Assembly: GCA_024763185.1 (NCBI GenBank)
Contig: JANTFY010000001.1
Location: 1 to 55,702, forward strand
DNA: 55,702 bases
DNA from: Gammaproteobacteria bacterium
GTDB taxonomy: Bacteria; Pseudomonadota; Gammaproteobacteria; GCA-001735895
Direction: 5' to 3'
Positions 25,569-33,800 of the stretch are shown here, piece by piece (within the stretch, counting starts at the first letter, position 1; every line of letters starts with the position of its first letter). The translations under genes were made by a program, and so were the position numbers. The notes beneath the pieces were generated by a model. The model was given only the letters and a program-made list of their open reading frames with translations, did not search any database and was not told the DNA's origin.

Positions 25569-25856
25569 ATGGCTGACAACAATGCACAGGCAAACAAAGG
25601 CGGTATACCGACTATCCAGAAATTTATCGCTATACTCTGGCCCTCCTTTTTAGGGGCCGGTATCCAGACCATCATTTTTTTCACGCTGTTTGATCCCTTG
25701 AATGTATTTACAGAATACGAGGTTAGCCGACTGGGTGCTTACTCAATCGGCTTCTTCCTTTTCTGGGGCTTTGCGATTATCCCCTGTATTCTAACCATGT
25801 ATTTTGCAAAACCCTGCGCAGTCTACAGGGAAGAGCTGGGTCAGGATAAAAACTGA
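25569..25856 (+). CDS. Small membrane protein inside the cco operon, function unknown
   Basis: A 95-aa protein with two predicted membrane helices (FIAILWPSFLGAGIQTIIFF and IGFFLFWGFAIIPCILTMYF) and short charged ends. It stands between ccoP (19-bp gap) and ccoG (37-bp gap) with a fair ribosome binding site (AAAGGGTGAG). I do not recognise it as CcoH, CcoS or CcoM. The position suggests an accessory subunit or assembly factor of the cbb3 oxidase. The conserved-looking Pro-Cys pair in IIPCILT and AKPCAVY might bind metal, but this is speculation. Confidence 0.85.
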   Translation: MADNNAQANKGGIPTIQKFIAILWPSFLGAGIQTIIFFTLFDPLNVFTEYEVSRLGAYSIGFFLFWGFAIIPCILTMYFAKPCAVYREELGQDKN

Positions 25857-25893
25857 GCATTACCTAATTTTTTAATTTTTATAGTTAACTGTT

Positions 25894-27315
25894 ATGACTG
25901 ACAATTCCCAGGCTGCTACTGCTGATAAAGTAGCCAGTGCCGATTCCACAGATCAGGAACTTTATCAAAAAAGGAAAAAGATCTACCCCCGTGAGGTGCA
26001 TGGCCTGTTTGCCGGACTACGCACGGCCGGCGTCACAACGCTGCTGGGTCTTTTTTACATCATGCCGTGGATTTTATGGGATGGACGCCAGGCGGTACTG
26101 TTTGATTTACCGGAACGCAAGTTCTACATCCTGGGAATGATTTTTTGGCCACAGGATTTTATCTACCTGACCATGCTGCTGGTCATCGCCGCGCTCTCTC
26201 TGTTCTTTTTTACCGCACTGGCGGGACGTCTATGGTGCGGATATGCCTGTCCGCAAACGGTCTGGACCGAGGCTTTCCTTTGGATAGAACGCAAGATTGA
26301 AGGAAGTCGTTCTCAGCAGATGAAGCTGGACAAAATGTCCCTGAACAAGCACAAGTTCATCAAGAAATTCACCAAGCATTTTATCTGGATTGCTTTCTCT
26401 TTGTTTACGGGGCTGACATTTGTAGGTTATTTCACCCCCATTCGTGAACTGGCAGCTTCCATTCCGACCTTTGCTTTTGGTCCCTGGGAAATGTTCTGGA
26501 TTATATTTTATGGCTTCGCCACCTACGGTAATGCCGGCTGGATGCGTGAGCAGGTGTGTACCTATATGTGCCCCTATGCCCGCTTCCAGAGTGCAATGTT
26601 CGATAAAAACACGCTGATTATTTCCTATGATGAAAAGCGTGGTGAACCTCGTGGCAGCCGCAAACGTGGTGTTTCCCCGCAAGAATCCGGTCTCGGTAGC
26701 TGTGTTGATTGCTCGATCTGCGTCCAGGTCTGTCCCACCGGTATCGACATCCGCGATGGTCTGCAGTATCAATGCATCGGCTGCGCAGCCTGTATCGATG
26801 CCTGTGATGATGTCATGGATAAAATGGGTTACGAAAAGGGTCTGATTAAATACACCACCGAAAACCGGTTGGAGGGGCATCACACAAAACTCCTGCGCCC
26901 GCGCATCATCCTGTATGCCCTGATATTGATTGCCATCACGATCGGTACCGGGATTGGTATTTACAATCGTTCTGTGCTGGAACTCGATATCATACGCGAT
27001 CGAAATTCGCTGTTCCGCGAAACCGGCTTGGGCATGATTGAAAACGTTTATACACTGAAAGTGATCAACAAGGACATCGTCGGCCATGAGTTTAAACTCA
27101 GTGTCGAAGGCCTCAAGGATATCAAGTTGACGCAACAGAAAGAGACTATCTTCGTCGAGTCAGGGGATGTGCTTGAGGTCCCTGTCAGTATTGAGGCCGA
27201 TCCTGATAAGCTGGAAAAACGTACTTCCGAAATCTTCTTCAAACTAGAGGCCGTTGACACTGATCTGAACACGGTAGAAGAAGCCCGTTTCCTTGGCCCC
27301 AGGCCCATGCGATAA
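25894..27315 (+). CDS. ccoG: Cytochrome oxidase accessory protein CcoG (polyferredoxin, cupric reductase)
   Basis: A membrane iron-sulfur protein; in other bacteria CcoG reduces Cu(II) to Cu(I) for cbb3 assembly. The 473-aa protein has several N-terminal helices with LWCGYACPQTVWTE and REQVCTYMCPYARFQS. Two 4Fe-4S motifs follow near 270-308 (CVDCSICVQVCPTGIDIRDG, CIGCAACIDACD). One helix (IILYALILIAITIGTGIGI) and a C-terminal Ig-like periplasmic domain complete it. All parts of the family are present. It starts with ATG at 25894 without a strong ribosome binding site. Confidence 0.96.
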   Translation: MTDNSQAATADKVASADSTDQELYQKRKKIYPREVHGLFAGLRTAGVTTLLGLFYIMPWILWDGRQAVLFDLPERKFYILGMIFWPQDFIYLTMLLVIAALSLFFFTALAGRLWCGYACPQTVWTEAFLWIERKIEGSRSQQMKLDKMSLNKHKFIKKFTKHFIWIAFSLFTGLTFVGYFTPIRELAASIPTFAFGPWEMFWIIFYGFATYGNAGWMREQVCTYMCPYARFQSAMFDKNTLIISYDEKRGEPRGSRKRGVSPQESGLGSCVDCSICVQVCPTGIDIRDGLQYQCIGCAACIDACDDVMDKMGYEKGLIKYTTENRLEGHHTKLLRPRIILYALILIAITIGTGIGIYNRSVLELDIIRDRNSLFRETGLGMIENVYTLKVINKDIVGHEFKLSVEGLKDIKLTQQKETIFVESGDVLEVPVSIEADPDKLEKRTSEIFFKLEAVDTDLNTVEEARFLGPRPMR

Positions 27316-27333
27316 CCTGTCGGATCTATTGTC

Positions 27334-27834
27334 ATGAAAAATCAATCCTGGATTCGAAACCCGATGGTGTGGATGGTGATTTTCTTCCCCAGCCTCGCGG
27401 TTGTGGGTGGCATCACCACCATCATCATCGCGCTTAATACCGAAGATGGCCTGGTGGTTGATGACTATTACAAGCAGGGACTGCAGATCAACCAGGTTAT
27501 CAATCACGATGAAATGGCCCGGCAACTGGGTTTGCGAGCCTTTGTCGATATCAATGCCAAGTCCGGACAGATGCTGGTATCTTTGTCGGCCGAAGGTGAT
27601 TTGAAACTGCGTGAAGAAATCACCTTTAAACTGATTCACCGAACCCGTTCCGGTCAGGATCAGATCACGACCTTAAGCCGGGTTAAAGACAGCGCTGATT
27701 ATCGAGGTTACCTGAAACCGCCCATTATTGAAGGACGCTGGACTATCCAGATTTCCGCAGAAAACGAATGGCGTCTGAAACAAAACCTTACCACGAAAAA
27801 CGCAGAACACATCCTGATGAATATTACCTCATAA
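27334..27834 (+). CDS. ccoH: FixH/CcoH family cbb3 assembly protein
   Basis: A 166-aa membrane protein with one N-terminal helix (MVWMVIFFPSLAVVGGITTI) and a periplasmic beta domain. The family phrase is NTEDGLVVDDYYKQGLQINQ, followed by GYLKPPIIEGRWTIQI. CcoH/FixH works with CcoI and CcoG to assemble the oxidase. It is 18 bp after ccoG and ends 1 bp before the TauE-like gene, so the operon continues. Confidence 0.92.
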   Translation: MKNQSWIRNPMVWMVIFFPSLAVVGGITTIIIALNTEDGLVVDDYYKQGLQINQVINHDEMARQLGLRAFVDINAKSGQMLVSLSAEGDLKLREEITFKLIHRTRSGQDQITTLSRVKDSADYRGYLKPPIIEGRWTIQISAENEWRLKQNLTTKNAEHILMNITS

Positions 27835-27835
27835 C

Positions 27836-28519
27836 ATGCTCAGCGCGACCCTGTTATCGGCGTTATTGATGGGGCTTATAGGATCGACCCACTGCGTGGG
27901 CATGTGCGGCGGCATTATCAGTACCCTGAGCACCAATTTCAACAATAAATCCCAAGCCCAGTCCTTTTCCATACAGCTTTTTTACAACCTGGGTCGAATC
28001 ACCACCTATGCTTTTATCGGCTTGCTGATCGGTTTTTTCTCCAGCAGTCTGATGGAATTGCTGCCCAACCCGCATGCCTTTTCGATGCAGATAGCCGGTA
28101 TCTTTTTTATTTTACTGGGACTGTATATCAGCCAGTTATTGAACAGCTTTAAATATTTTGAAGCCGCCGGTCAAAAACTGTGGATCAGGATCGAACCCTT
28201 CGGTCGCAAATACCTGCCGGCTTCCAGTAACTGGAATGCCCTGAAACTCGGCCTGGTCTGGGGCTGGCTACCCTGTGGGCTGGTCTACTCTGCACTGGCA
28301 CTGGCCATGACCCAGTTGAACCCGTTGCATTCCGCGCTGACCATGCTGGTGTTTGGCATCGGAACCCTGCCGACGTTATTGCTGATCGGGCATTTCGCAA
28401 AAAATGTAAAAATGATCCTGCAAAACAAATCGGTACGCATCGGACTTGGCCTCATGCTGATTACCTACGGTATCAGCCAGGTGGCCGGGTATTCTGTTTT
28501 TATGATGCACGATCACTAG
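27836..28519 (+). CDS. Sulfite exporter TauE/SafE-type (DsbD_2) membrane protein
   Basis: A 227-aa polytopic protein with about six helices. The family signature GLIGSTHCVGMCGG is at residues 14-27. Also present are YNLGRITTYAFIGLLIG, KLGLVWGWLPCGLVYSAL and FGIGTLPTLLLIGH. The HCxGMCGG and WLPCGL motifs are shared by a family that often follows ccoGHIS genes and has been suggested to help copper or thiol handling. The exact function is not established. Last gene of the plus-strand cco unit; convergent with truD, 24 bp apart. Confidence 0.9.
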   Translation: MLSATLLSALLMGLIGSTHCVGMCGGIISTLSTNFNNKSQAQSFSIQLFYNLGRITTYAFIGLLIGFFSSSLMELLPNPHAFSMQIAGIFFILLGLYISQLLNSFKYFEAAGQKLWIRIEPFGRKYLPASSNWNALKLGLVWGWLPCGLVYSALALAMTQLNPLHSALTMLVFGIGTLPTLLLIGHFAKNVKMILQNKSVRIGLGLMLITYGISQVAGYSVFMMHDH

Positions 28520-28543
28520 AGCTGGCTGGCAACCTTTATTTTT

Positions 28544-29590
28544 CTAAGCTTTAGCGTTTTGCAAAACCAATAAGTGATTCAACAAGGTTGTCAGATAAAA
28601 GCCTTTTTCCAGTTCTACCCTTATGCGCAATTCTGTCCGCTCAGCATTAAAGTCGGCTTGCAATGCGCTGACAAGCGCCCGGTTGGCCCTGAATGAACGT
28701 TTGATTTTATTCCGGATTAACGTATCCGCTATTTCCGGATTTTGCTTGATAACCTGCTGTTCAATGTCTAATGCCCTTGCACTTAATCGACTTTCACCCG
28801 TACCAAACAAGCTGATGGCGCTGTGAATATCTTTGTCACTGTAGCGCTTAAGTATTTCGTGGTTGAGGGATTCACTAAAAACCGACTGGCTGCCGGCCAG
28901 CATAAAAACATCACCCTCAACAGGTTGTTGCCAGATGCCCTGCCCGATTCGGCTGGCTAATATGCGGTTAAACAGTTCGCTGCGCAGGGCGGACAGGTAC
29001 AGGCTTTTTTTGTTGCGGTTCAGGCGTTTGGCTTTGTGGCGGTTGTTCAGTACCCTGAGCGCCTGTTCAACATTATCCTGTTTCTGTCCAAAACGTTGTT
29101 GCCCGAAATAATTGGCGAAGCCGTGTTTGCTTAGTTTTTCTATTCGGGTTTCGAAATCATCGCTCTGCCCCGTTATTTCTCGCACCACCACATCAAAACT
29201 GTTGGAGCGATGTATACCAACGCGTAGCTTTTTGTCATGCCACGCGGATTCTAAAACCTGGTAGTTTTCTGTATCGGGTATTTCAGGTTTACATTTGGCG
29301 CCCGGCAGATGCAGACTGATCCATTGCCGGGTGATGGCGTGTTTGTCCTTGAGCCCGGCATAACCGATGTTTTTGCAATTCAGACCGGTGACCCGGGCAA
29401 CCTGTTCAATCAACTGATGGGTTGTAAGGTTGTTTTTTTCAACATACAAGAACAGATGTTCGCCTTCACCGCTGGGCTTGAAACCGAGTTTTTCTGTGAC
29501 TTGAAAATCCGCTGCCGAAGACTTGATGACACCGGTTAAATGGATCTCGCCATAGGGCAAAACCTGCCCGCTTTGCGATGCTGTCACCAT
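28544..29590 (-). CDS. truD: tRNA pseudouridine(13) synthase TruD
   Basis: Makes pseudouridine 13 in tRNA-Glu. The 348-aa protein has the catalytic-Asp motif GYAGLKDKHAITRQW near residue 78, FANYFGQQRFG near 162, and the inserted domain RSELFNRILASR. ATG at 29590 overlaps the tsaB stop by one base (TGATG), so translation is probably coupled. Confidence 0.97.
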   Translation of the reverse strand: MVTASQSGQVLPYGEIHLTGVIKSSAADFQVTEKLGFKPSGEGEHLFLYVEKNNLTTHQLIEQVARVTGLNCKNIGYAGLKDKHAITRQWISLHLPGAKCKPEIPDTENYQVLESAWHDKKLRVGIHRSNSFDVVVREITGQSDDFETRIEKLSKHGFANYFGQQRFGQKQDNVEQALRVLNNRHKAKRLNRNKKSLYLSALRSELFNRILASRIGQGIWQQPVEGDVFMLAGSQSVFSESLNHEILKRYSDKDIHSAISLFGTGESRLSARALDIEQQVIKQNPEIADTLIRNKIKRSFRANRALVSALQADFNAERTELRIRVELEKGFYLTTLLNHLLVLQNAKA

Positions 29591-30270
29591 CAGGCTGTTT
29601 TCTTCTTTTCAGCCACTTTATTGCGGATGTAGTTGATTTTGACATCAGCGGGACTGGTCTGCATTTTATTATCGATGGCCTGCCGTGCCAGTCTGACCAG
29701 GGCCGCAGCTGTTGGGTAAATATCGGCATGAAACTGTACTTTATGCGAATCGGCCAGGCCCGCCTCCTGCCAGGCCTGAAACCCGTTTCCGACTGCCTGT
29801 GTATTTTCAAGCAGCTTCATATCCTGCAGTTTGATTAAACGTTCTTCGCCATTTAACTCCACCAGGCCGGAGTTTTTATTTCTTTGATATTGCGCCAGAT
29901 AGACTTCACCCATTCGTGCATCCAACGCGGCCAGGACCGAGTCACAAGCCAGCGTCTCCGTGGCCTGTTGTGCCAGCACGGCCAAGGTGGAAATACCCAT
30001 AACAGGCCTAGATAAACCCAAAGCCAGGCCCTGTGCCGTGGCAGCAGCAATGCGTACGCCGGTGAAGGCCCCAGGGCCATTGGCAAAGCTGACACAGTCG
30101 ATATCATCACGTTGCAGCTTTGCCTGGGTGAGAACGGAATTGAGCATCAATGGCAGGTAACGGGTGTGTTCACGCGGGGTGATTTTAAATTCTTCGAAAA
30201 GTTGCCCCTGTGTATTCAATAACGCAACCGAACAGGCTTCAGTGGAGGTTTCCAGGGCCAGAATATTCAA
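29590..30270 (-). CDS. tsaB: tRNA t6A biosynthesis protein TsaB
   Basis: A pseudo-peptidase of the ASKHA fold that pairs with TsaD in t6A synthesis. It has ILALETSTEACSVALLN, LSFANGPGAFTGVRIAAATAQGLALG-like residues (here VSFANGPGAFTG) and ALDARMGEVYLAQY. No ATG is available near the N-terminus. TTG at 30270 gives MNILALETS, which matches the family; TTG at 30279 adds three residues. The protein is 226 aa with a Lys-rich end (VAEKKKTA). Upstream of truD. Confidence 0.93.
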   Translation of the reverse strand: MNILALETSTEACSVALLNTQGQLFEEFKITPREHTRYLPLMLNSVLTQAKLQRDDIDCVSFANGPGAFTGVRIAAATAQGLALGLSRPVMGISTLAVLAQQATETLACDSVLAALDARMGEVYLAQYQRNKNSGLVELNGEERLIKLQDMKLLENTQAVGNGFQAWQEAGLADSHKVQFHADIYPTAAALVRLARQAIDNKMQTSPADVKINYIRNKVAEKKKTA

Positions 30271-30285
30271 CGGTAACAAGCCTGA

Positions 30286-30846
30286 TTAACGCAAAGCTTG
30301 CAGAATCTGTTGCGCATCCGCAATCAACGGGTGATTAGGATTAGTATCAATAAATTGCTGCATGGCTTCGCTGGCAGTACTTTTATTACCGATACCGGCA
30401 GCGCTGAGGCCCTTGCCAAACAGGGCATTGGGTAATAAGTAGCTGTCAGCATATTGCTTAATAAAATCATCAAAAGCCTTAACCGAGCCTGCCAGGTCGC
30501 CCTTATCCATGAGTTGTTGGGCTTTGGAGAACTGGGCTAGCTGTTTCTGGTAGGCCTCGTCGTTGGTTAAATCATCCTTCCAATAGGGTTGTATCAGGGT
30601 TTCTGTCGCTTCGGCACCGCGTATGCCCGCGGTATAAACCACACTTGATTTAGCGCTTTGTCGCTGGCTGGGGTTATAGGCTCGCATGCGTGACCATACC
30701 GACAAAAACAGGCCTTTAAACACACTATGCGTTTCGGTTTTTTTGACAATAACCTGAGGTGTCGGCTGTTGTGCGCTGACGGGCACAGCAACAAGCAATA
30801 ATAGCGGCAGTAAAAAGGGCATTTTCAGCAGTCGTAATGGTTTCAT
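30286..30846 (-). CDS. Exported TPR-type (YbgF-like) small protein
   Basis: A 186-aa protein with a signal peptide (core LPLLLLVAVPVSAQ). A low-complexity middle contains YNPSQRQSAKSSVVYTAGIRGAE. At the C-terminus, about 90-185, two TPR-like hairpins (AQQLMDKGDLAGSVKAFDDF and NALFGKGLSAAGIGNKSTA) resemble the TolC-side/CpoB (YbgF) coordinator fold. It starts 6 bp after the giant protein gene, so they are very probably co-transcribed and may act together in the periplasm. Function not recognised. Confidence 0.82.
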   Translation of the reverse strand: MKPLRLLKMPFLLPLLLLVAVPVSAQQPTPQVIVKKTETHSVFKGLFLSVWSRMRAYNPSQRQSAKSSVVYTAGIRGAEATETLIQPYWKDDLTNDEAYQKQLAQFSKAQQLMDKGDLAGSVKAFDDFIKQYADSYLLPNALFGKGLSAAGIGNKSTASEAMQQFIDTNPNHPLIADAQQILQALR

Positions 30847-30852
30847 CGGTTT

Positions 30853-33800
30853 TTATTGGCTTAACAGTTTACTGTAAGCTGCATAGCGGTTTTTCAAGTC
30901 AGGTGATTTACTGATCGCGGTTTGAAAATCCCGTGCAGCGGCGTTCAGGTCTCCCTTTTTATATCGGGCCATGGACAGGTTCAACCAGATACCACCATCC
31001 TGTTCGTCCAGTTTAACAGCCTGCAGGTAACTCGCAATCGCTTTGTCGTAATCGTCCTGTAGTAGGTAAAGATTGCCCTGGTTGGTATGCACAGCACTGT
31101 TTTGCGGTGCTATCTCGTACAGTTCATCAAAGCTTAACTGGGCCTCATGATACAGGCCATAACGGCTGTACAATATCGCGATCTGCATTCGTGCCTCGAT
31201 ATTTTTCGGATTGTTCTCGATCATGCTTTGAAACGGAAGAATCAGGCGGTTGATGCTCTTGGCCAACAGTTGGTTGGTCGCCGTGCTGATTAAAAGGCCA
31301 GTAGTTTCAGGGTCTGGAATGTTGATGCTGTAACGCGCCTTTTTCAGGGTAACCGGCGGATATTGCTGCCATGCCTGTTGCAGATCGATAATGCCCAGAT
31401 TCCCATCCGTTTTTGCCTGGTGATACCGCCTGGCGCCTTCTGCCCAGGCTTCATTGAAACTGGCATTGATCATGGTGGCTTCCAGGGGAATCCACACCTG
31501 ACCATTACGTATAGCGATTAATCCGCTGTCCTGGCTGATCAGGTTGGCCTCGTTTTCTGGTAAGCCGGTATTAAACATCAGCAATAAATGGCCCGGTACT
31601 TCCAGTAACGCGGTTTCGATACCCAGATTTTCCAGTCCGGCACTGAGCAATACCGACAGGTCATCGCAATCGCCACTTTTCAATTTCAGGGTTTCTCGCG
31701 GAAACTGTACATAATCCACCTGATCTTCACGCAGCGTCGTGTAAGGGGTATTGGGATCGATGACGTACTTGGTTCCGGCTGCGGTCAGGCTGCTGAAATA
31801 GGTCATGGCTGCCACTAATTTGTCATTCAGCGGCCCGGAATGTGGCTGGTATTCGTTGATGACGGTTCGAACGTAGTTGCGCAGGCTGTCATCCTTGGGG
31901 GTGACGAACGAACCGACCATCTGTGCATCCCCCCACAGCATGGCATTTTTACCATAGATGGTCATGGGCTGGGTCAGACGGATGAAGTCTTTCTGGCCAT
32001 CCCGGTTATAACTCAGCTTGACCTCGACCTGGACGCCGATGTCTTCATCCACTTCCAGGATTTTATTGTTAAAGGTCACCTTGAAATCAAACGCCAGGGT
32101 TTCATTACCCTTGATCAGAGCAATGTCCTGGATGACCGGAAAATCCATGTATTCCTTGATTTGGAAGGACAACTGCAGGTTGCCATAGTCGGTGCCGCCG
32201 GCATTTTTCAGGTTTACCGAACCGATCGACTGGTTTGCATATTTTTTATAGGCCGCAGAAAAGACATGTTTAAGATTGAGATCGGTCAGCAACAGTTGGG
32301 GCGCATTGCTTTTGAACTCCAGAGACCTCTTTTTATCTGCAAAAGCACTGTTGAGAAGGGCCCGGTTATTGTCGCTGGGATCCAGTTTCACCGCTTTTTC
32401 CAGGGCCGTGATGGCCTGGTCAAACAGGCGTCGTTTGCTGAACATCTGTCCCAGCGCCAGATGCGGCTCAGCCCAGGCCGGGTTGATGCCTGCCGCTTTT
32501 TCGAGGTGTTGCTGGGACTGGTCGAACAGGTTGGCATCCAGGTACACCTTGCCCAGTTTATATTGTAATTGTGCCGAGGCCGGCTGCAGATTGATGGCGG
32601 TTTTCAAATACTCTATGGCAGAGCTGATCTTGCCCTGCTGGTTGGCTATTTCAGCTTGTAGCGTTAACACCTCAATATCTTTTGGCGCGAGACGCGCGGC
32701 ACGCTGTGCATATTGCAGTGCCGAATGAAAATTGCGCGTGGCAATCAGGCCCTGGGTGTAGAGTTTATTGACTTCCACGTCCTGCGGTCTGAGTTCAGCT
32801 GCCTTGTCCAGATAGCCGATAGCCTGGTCATACAGTTCCAGTTGCAGCGCCAGCTGCCCGGCCAGGTGATTGAGCCTGAATGAGTCTTTATTGGTCTTGA
32901 CACCCTCACCCAGGCTGGTAAATGCCTGTGCCTTTTTATTCAGTTTGATATAGGCCTGGGCCAGAGAATACCAGGCATCGATATTTTCCGGTTTAACCTT
33001 GCATGCCCGAGTCAGGCGCAACACGGCTTCGGTATACTTCTGCTGCTTGGTTGCAATTTTGCCGAGTACATAATAACCATCGCCCTTGGTTGATTCCTGG
33101 GTGGACAGGTTGATGGCTATCGTCTTGGCCTCATCATCGCGGTCGAGCATAAGCAAGGCATTGGCCTGGCCGATGACAGCCGCTCCTGGTTCAGGACTGA
33201 CTTTTGCGATGGCTTCATACTGATCAAGTGCGAGCTGGTAACGCTGCATCTGCATGTAATGCTCTGCAATTAACAGTCGTATCGGGTAGTTATCAGGATA
33301 GGAAGCAACCACCGTGGCATACTCTTGCAGCCCCTGCTCGATCACATCGGCCATTATATAGGCCCTACCCAGTAGATAGCGTAAACGGGCACTATCAGCG
33401 TGCCGGGCCAGGCCATCCTCTGCACAGGTTACCGCTCCAATTGCGTCTGCCAGCTTGATACTCAATTCAGCACAAACCAGGTAGGGATACAGTTCATCCG
33501 GTGTCTGCGCCAAAACCTGCTCAATCAGAGACCTGGCATCAAGATACTGTTCCAGTTCGTAAAACGCCCTAACCTGTTGCCTGATGGACAGATCCTGATA
33601 CCCCGGAAACTGTTCCAGTCGACGAAAACTGGCCAGGGATGCCTGTTGCTGTCCGGATAATAACTGGCTTTGCGCTTTATGATACAGAACATCGGCATTA
33701 TCCGGCTCGGCTTTTAATATCCGATCCGCCAGTTTGATCACTTCGTGGTATTGTCCGAGCTTGAATAACTGATCAAGTTGATAAAACCGGTTCTGTCGGG

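Noticed and set aside
26230..27135. 301-codon minus-strand frame
   Set aside because: Antisense shadow of ccoG.
31840..32568. 242-codon plus-strand frame
   Set aside because: Antisense shadow of the giant TPR protein gene.
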